Shown here in pieces: positions 6,148 to 8,684 of a stretch of DNA of 8,684 nucleotides. Location: positions 1 to 8,684 of the forward strand of contig JAQGJF010000227.1 of NCBI GenBank assembly GCA_028290765.1, read 5' to 3'. Numbering within the stretch: the first letter of the stretch is position 1; every line of letters begins with the position of its first letter. Made by a program: the position numbers and the translations under genes. This stretch comes from Tardiphaga sp. GTDB taxonomy: Bacteria > Pseudomonadota > Alphaproteobacteria > Rhizobiales > Xanthobacteraceae. The notes under the pieces are model-generated. The model did no database searches. It saw only the letters and a program-made list of their open reading frames with translations, and was not told where the DNA came from.

Positions 6148-6166
6148 TTGTACGATGACCCGACAT
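6148..6166. promoter_or_regulatory. Candidate GntR operator upstream of the TRAP operon
   Basis: The left arm and centre, TTGTACGATGACC (6148-6160), are identical to the regulator's own palindrome. With flanks, 6143-6160 matches 1159-1176 at 17 of 18 bases. The right arm is degenerate (CCGACAT against CGTACAA) but keeps ACA, so the TGT...ACA symmetry remains. On the minus strand, a weak TTGCCC (6192-6187) and TAGATG (6169-6164) with 17-base spacing would put the site over the transcription start, as at the regulator gene. The site is about 240 bases before dctP, implying a long leader. The match is observed; regulation is inferred. Confidence 0.62.
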
Positions 6167-6380
6167 CTACCACCTTCGCCATAGGCGGGCAAGCGGCGCC
6201 AAAGGCGTGTTTTCGCGCCGGGCGGGCGGGTGTGGGGGGACCCGAACGCGGGAGCGGGCGAGAACTAATACTTTCGGAGCAGGGCTTCGTGAATTCGGCA
6301 GCCGGCGGTCGGGCGCCGAGCGTCATGATGGGGGATTCGCGGTTTGGCTATCGCAAGTGAGCCGACACGGCGATGCTTTC
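6167..6380. other. Intergenic stretch without a supported gene
   Basis: This GC-rich stretch lies between the candidate operator and the composite palindrome. Open frames cross it on both strands (for example 5923-6360 on + and 6045-6326 on -), but none has a ribosome-binding site, recognisable domain or protein-like composition. Apart from possible TRAP promoter elements near 6164-6192, I see nothing in it. Confidence 0.4.
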
Positions 6381-6587
6381 TTACCCTCCCCTGCAGGGGG
6401 AGGGTCGACCACGTCGGATGAAGCGCAGCTTCACCCGATGTGGTCGGGGTGGGGTGATTTCATCCGTAGCCTAAACTGTTCAGCATTGCTCGCCGCGCAC
6501 CCCACCCCGGCGCGCATCGCGCTTCGCGCAATACGCGCCGACCCGCGATCGAGCGAAGCTCGATCGGACCCCTCCAGGGGAGGGTAA
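6381..6587. mobile_element. MITE-like composite palindromic element, no coding capacity
   Basis: The ends are inverted repeats with 16 of 17 matches: TTACCCTCCCCTGCAGG (6381-6397) and CCTCCAGGGGAGGGTAA (6571-6587). Inside lie a hairpin from GACCAC to GTGGTC (6407-6445, arms also pairing TCGG/CCGA and TGAAGC/GCTTCA), an inverted pair CGGGGTGGGGTG (6445-6456) with CACCCCACCCCG (6498-6509), and CGATCGAGC-GAA-GCTCGATCG (6546-6566). The unit is about 207 bases, has no open frame of interest and can fold on itself almost throughout. This fits a miniature non-autonomous element or a dispersed intergenic repeat of Bradyrhizobiaceae. I could not identify a clear target-site duplication, and no matching transposase is present. 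Confidence 0.6.
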
Positions 6588-6635
6588 GCAAGAGATCGGG
6601 CAATCGCTAATGTCGCCGTAGGCAATCGCCCCTGC

Positions 6636-7835
6636 TCAAAACGAGAGGCTGTCCTTGGTCAGCACCCAGCGGCCCTTCAGGATCTGCTGGACCTGGGTGA
6701 CCGTGCTGGCGAGATGATTGGTTTTCGAGAACCTGGTCGGCGGCGAACTGAAGATGTCCTGAAAAACGTCGCCGGATTCCAGGGCATCGAGCATCTTCGG
6801 GCCGGTCAGGTCCTTGCCCGCTTTGTTGGCATAATGGGCGAAGGTCATCATCGCGTTGTAGCCGATGATCGCCTGGGTGTTGGCGTCGCTGCCGAACGCC
6901 TTCTTGTAGTTGACCAGCCAATCCTTCACTTTTCCCTTGGCGGTGTCCTCGTAGGGAATCTCGAACCCGGCGGCGGCATAGAGCCCTTCGACGGCTTCCT
7001 TGCCGAGCGCCGGAACTTCAAGCACGTTGGTCGGCGAAGCGCCGAGGAAGGTGACGTCCCAGCCGAGCTTCTTCGCTTCGCCCATCGCGCCGATGGTCTC
7101 GCGGATCACCGTGCCGAGCACGACGAGATCGCAGCCGTCGGATTTCATCTTGGCGATCTGGGCGCTGAAATCGGAGGCGCCGCGCTTGTAGCTGGTGACC
7201 GAGGCCGGGATCAGCTTCATCGATTCGAGTTGCTGGGTGAAGCCGTCGAGCACGCTCTTGCCGTATTCGTCGTCCTGGTGCATCACGCACGGCTTCTTGA
7301 AGTTCTTCGTTTCGATCATGTATTTGAGCGCGGCCCGGGTGCTCTCGACGTAGGGCAGGATGTTATTGAATTTGAGCCTTTCCTGCGGCTTGGCCGGATC
7401 GAATTTGAAGGTGAATTCGGCCGCGGTGAGCGGAAACAGCTGCAATATGCCCGCATCGAACAGGATGTCCTGCGCGGCAAGCACCGTGGGCGATCCCATC
7501 GGGCCGATCATGGCGAAAATCTTGTCTTTCTCGATCATCTTCTGCGAGGCGAGCACGGCGCGCTTCGGGTCGTAGCCATTGTCCTCCAGGATCAGCTTCA
7601 GCTTGCGGCCGTTGATGCCGCCGGCGGCGTTGATTTCCTCCACGGCCATTTTCATGCCGTTGGACACCGGCACGCCCCACACCTTGATCGGGCCGGACAA
7701 ATCCTGATGGGTGCCGATCACGATCTCGGTCGGCGAGATGCCTTCATTGGTGACCTTGGTTTGTGCCGAGGCCGGCAGATGGGTCAGCGCAAGTACGCCC
7801 ACCGCAAGGCCTAACGCCCTGAACGATTTCGACAT
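6636..7835 (-). CDS. ABC transporter substrate-binding protein, LivK/Periplasmic_BP_6 type
   Basis: The 399-residue precursor starts with a typical Sec signal (MSKSFRALGLAVGVLALTHLPASA, cleavage after residue 24), so the mature protein is periplasmic. The fold is type I, as in LivJ/LivK. Visible features are IVIGTHQDLSGP near the start, MKMAVEEINAAGGINGRKLKLILEDNGYDP, then MIGPMGSPTVLAAQDIL and, further on, YKRGASDFSAQIAKMKSDGCDLVVLGT. Members bind branched-chain amino acids or, very often in soil alphaproteobacteria, aromatic and other organic acids, and deliver them to LivHMGF-type ABC permeases. No permease genes are in the window. The ATG at 7835 has a strong GGAGAGGAGAG site upstream. 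An acyl-CoA ligase lies upstream on the same strand, which favours an acid substrate, but this is inference. Confidence 0.93.
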   Translation of the reverse strand: MSKSFRALGLAVGVLALTHLPASAQTKVTNEGISPTEIVIGTHQDLSGPIKVWGVPVSNGMKMAVEEINAAGGINGRKLKLILEDNGYDPKRAVLASQKMIEKDKIFAMIGPMGSPTVLAAQDILFDAGILQLFPLTAAEFTFKFDPAKPQERLKFNNILPYVESTRAALKYMIETKNFKKPCVMHQDDEYGKSVLDGFTQQLESMKLIPASVTSYKRGASDFSAQIAKMKSDGCDLVVLGTVIRETIGAMGEAKKLGWDVTFLGASPTNVLEVPALGKEAVEGLYAAAGFEIPYEDTAKGKVKDWLVNYKKAFGSDANTQAIIGYNAMMTFAHYANKAGKDLTGPKMLDALESGDVFQDIFSSPPTRFSKTNHLASTVTQVQQILKGRWVLTKDSLSF

Positions 7836-7905
7836 GTCGATCTCTCCTCTCCATTGGCCCGTGTGAAGCGAAGGAAGGGCCTTGAAAATCCTTCGCCTTT
7901 TTGTC

Positions 7906-7987
7906 CGTCATTGCGAGGAGCGAAGCGACGAAGCAATCCAGTCTTTCCTTGTGGCCTCTGGATTGCTTCGCTTCGCTCGCAATGACG
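7906..7987. repeat. REP-like inverted pair of a second family
   Basis: The left arm (7906-7941, beginning CGTCATTGCGAGGAGCGAAG) and right arm (7958-7987, ending GCTCGCAATGACG) are inverse copies. The right arm lacks two groups of three bases, so the hairpin has bulges. The spacer is 16 bases. This GTCATTGCGAG...CTGGATTGC type is a common dispersed intergenic palindrome in Bradyrhizobium-like genomes (recollection). It lies between the acyl-CoA ligase stop and the binding-protein gene, where the folded RNA could separate expression of the two. It shares no sequence with the six REPs around the RAYT gene. Confidence 0.82.
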
Positions 7988-8007
7988 ATTCAATAAACGT
8001 CCATGTT

Positions 8008-8684
8008 TCAGGCCACTGCCTTGTCGCTGTACATGGCGTCGATCTCGACAGCATAGCGCTTGTTGACGAAATTCCGCTTCAGTTTCATGGTCGGCGTCAG
8101 TTCCTCGTCCTCGGGCGTCAACTGACGTTCGATCAGGAAGAATTTCTTGATGGTTTCGACCCGCGCGAAGTTGGCATTGACCGCCTCGATCTCGCGCTGG
8201 ATCAGATCCTGGATTTCCGCCGCCCGGCACAGGCTCGCATAATTGGTGAACGGGATGTCGTGGTCCTGCGCGAATTTTTCCACATTTTCCTGGTCGATCA
8301 TGACCAGGCAGGTCAGATACGCGCGCTTGTCGCCGACCACGACGGCGTCGGAAACGTAAGGCGAGAATTTGAGCTGGTTCTCGATCTCCGAGGGCGTGAT
8401 GTTCTTGCCGCCCGAGGTGATGATGATGTCCTTCATGCGGTCGGTGATCTTGACAAAGCCTTCATTGTCGATCGAGCCGACGTCGCCGGTGTGCAGCCAG
8501 CCTTTGGCGTCGACGGTCTCGGCGGTCTTTTCAGGCTGGTTGAGATAGCCCATGAACAGGAAATCACCCCTGATCAGGATTTCGCCTTCCGGCGAGATCG
8601 CGACTTCGCCCCAGGGGGCGGCCTTGCCGACCGAACCGAGCTTGACGCGGTTTGACGGCATCACGGTAGCGACGCCGCAATTCT
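8008..8684 (-). CDS. Long-chain acyl-CoA ligase (AMP-forming), C-terminal part; 5' end outside the window
   Basis: The frame runs off the window edge; upstream of GTG 8664 the codons continue as N-C-G-V-A-T, so that GTG is internal. About 225 C-terminal residues are visible. Motifs of the adenylate-forming superfamily appear in order: ILIRGDFLFMGYLNQPEKT, GWLHTGDVG with the ribose-binding aspartate, ITDRMKDIIITSGGKNITPSEIEN (hinge and mobile lid), and LTPTMKLKRNFV with the C-terminal catalytic lysine region. The long lid segment (YLTCLVMIDQENVEKFAQDH) resembles the COG1022 long-chain fatty acid class. The enzyme activates a carboxylic acid to its CoA thioester through an acyl-adenylate. The chain length or aromatic preference cannot be judged. 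It precedes the LivK-type gene with a 172-base gap holding a REP-like pair. Confidence 0.93.
   Translation of the reverse strand, partial: NCGVATVMPSNRVKLGSVGKAAPWGEVAISPEGEILIRGDFLFMGYLNQPEKTAETVDAKGWLHTGDVGSIDNEGFVKITDRMKDIIITSGGKNITPSEIENQLKFSPYVSDAVVVGDKRAYLTCLVMIDQENVEKFAQDHDIPFTNYASLCRAAEIQDLIQREIEAVNANFARVETIKKFFLIERQLTPEDEELTPTMKLKRNFVNKRYAVEIDAMYSDKAVA

Noticed and set aside
5923..6360. Plus-strand open frame of 145 codons upstream of the TRAP operon
   Set aside because: No ribosome-binding site, no recognisable domain, and it overlaps the dctP leader and candidate operator. It is probably chance in GC-rich DNA.
6714..7814. Long plus-strand frame (366 codons) opposite the LivK-type gene
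   Set aside because: It is an antisense shadow; the minus strand carries a signal peptide, ribosome-binding site and family motifs.
7906..7987. REP-like pair as a classical Rho-independent terminator
   Set aside because: The arms are long and bulged and no T-run follows on either strand; a dispersed palindromic repeat explains it better.

Overview
The window looks like chromosomal DNA of a high-GC alphaproteobacterium, most likely Bradyrhizobium or a close relative. Reasons are the G/C-rich third codon positions of most genes, the abundance of solute-binding-protein transporters, and the style of the intergenic palindromic repeats. The genus is inferred from pattern, not from a search.

Layout: (1) the 3' end of an MFS transporter (1-373, +). 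(2) A small orphan gene for a 68-residue protein (653-859, +). (3) A FadR-type GntR regulator (best start 1219, +) with a perfect palindrome, TTGTACG-N5-CGTACAA, just upstream. (4) A REP-associated tyrosine transposase (RAYT, 2025-2561, +) with one REP palindrome upstream and five downstream (1970-2858). (5) A complete TRAP transporter operon on the minus strand, dctP (start 5905), dctQ and dctM (stop 2868). (6) A 730-base gap (5906-6635) holding a second copy of the regulator's palindrome region (6148-6166) and a 207-base MITE-like nested palindrome (6381-6587). (7) A LivK-type ABC solute-binding protein (6636-7835, -). (8) A REP-like inverted pair of a different family (7906-7987). (9) The 3' part of a long-chain acyl-CoA ligase (8008 to beyond the window end, -).

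How it fits together: the GntR protein probably represses its own gene and the TRAP operon, because 17 of 18 bases at its palindrome recur upstream of dctP. The RAYT/REP block lies between regulator and transporter and has clearly different codon use, so it looks like a later arrival. The acyl-CoA ligase and LivK-type protein share a strand and probably belong to one uptake-and-activation cluster for an organic or aromatic acid that continues beyond the window. No substrate can be assigned to either transporter from sequence alone.

I found no RNA genes, CRISPR array, prophage or defence system. The less routine features are the shared operator, the transposase with its own tandemly duplicated REP pairs, and the composite palindrome in front of the TRAP promoter region.
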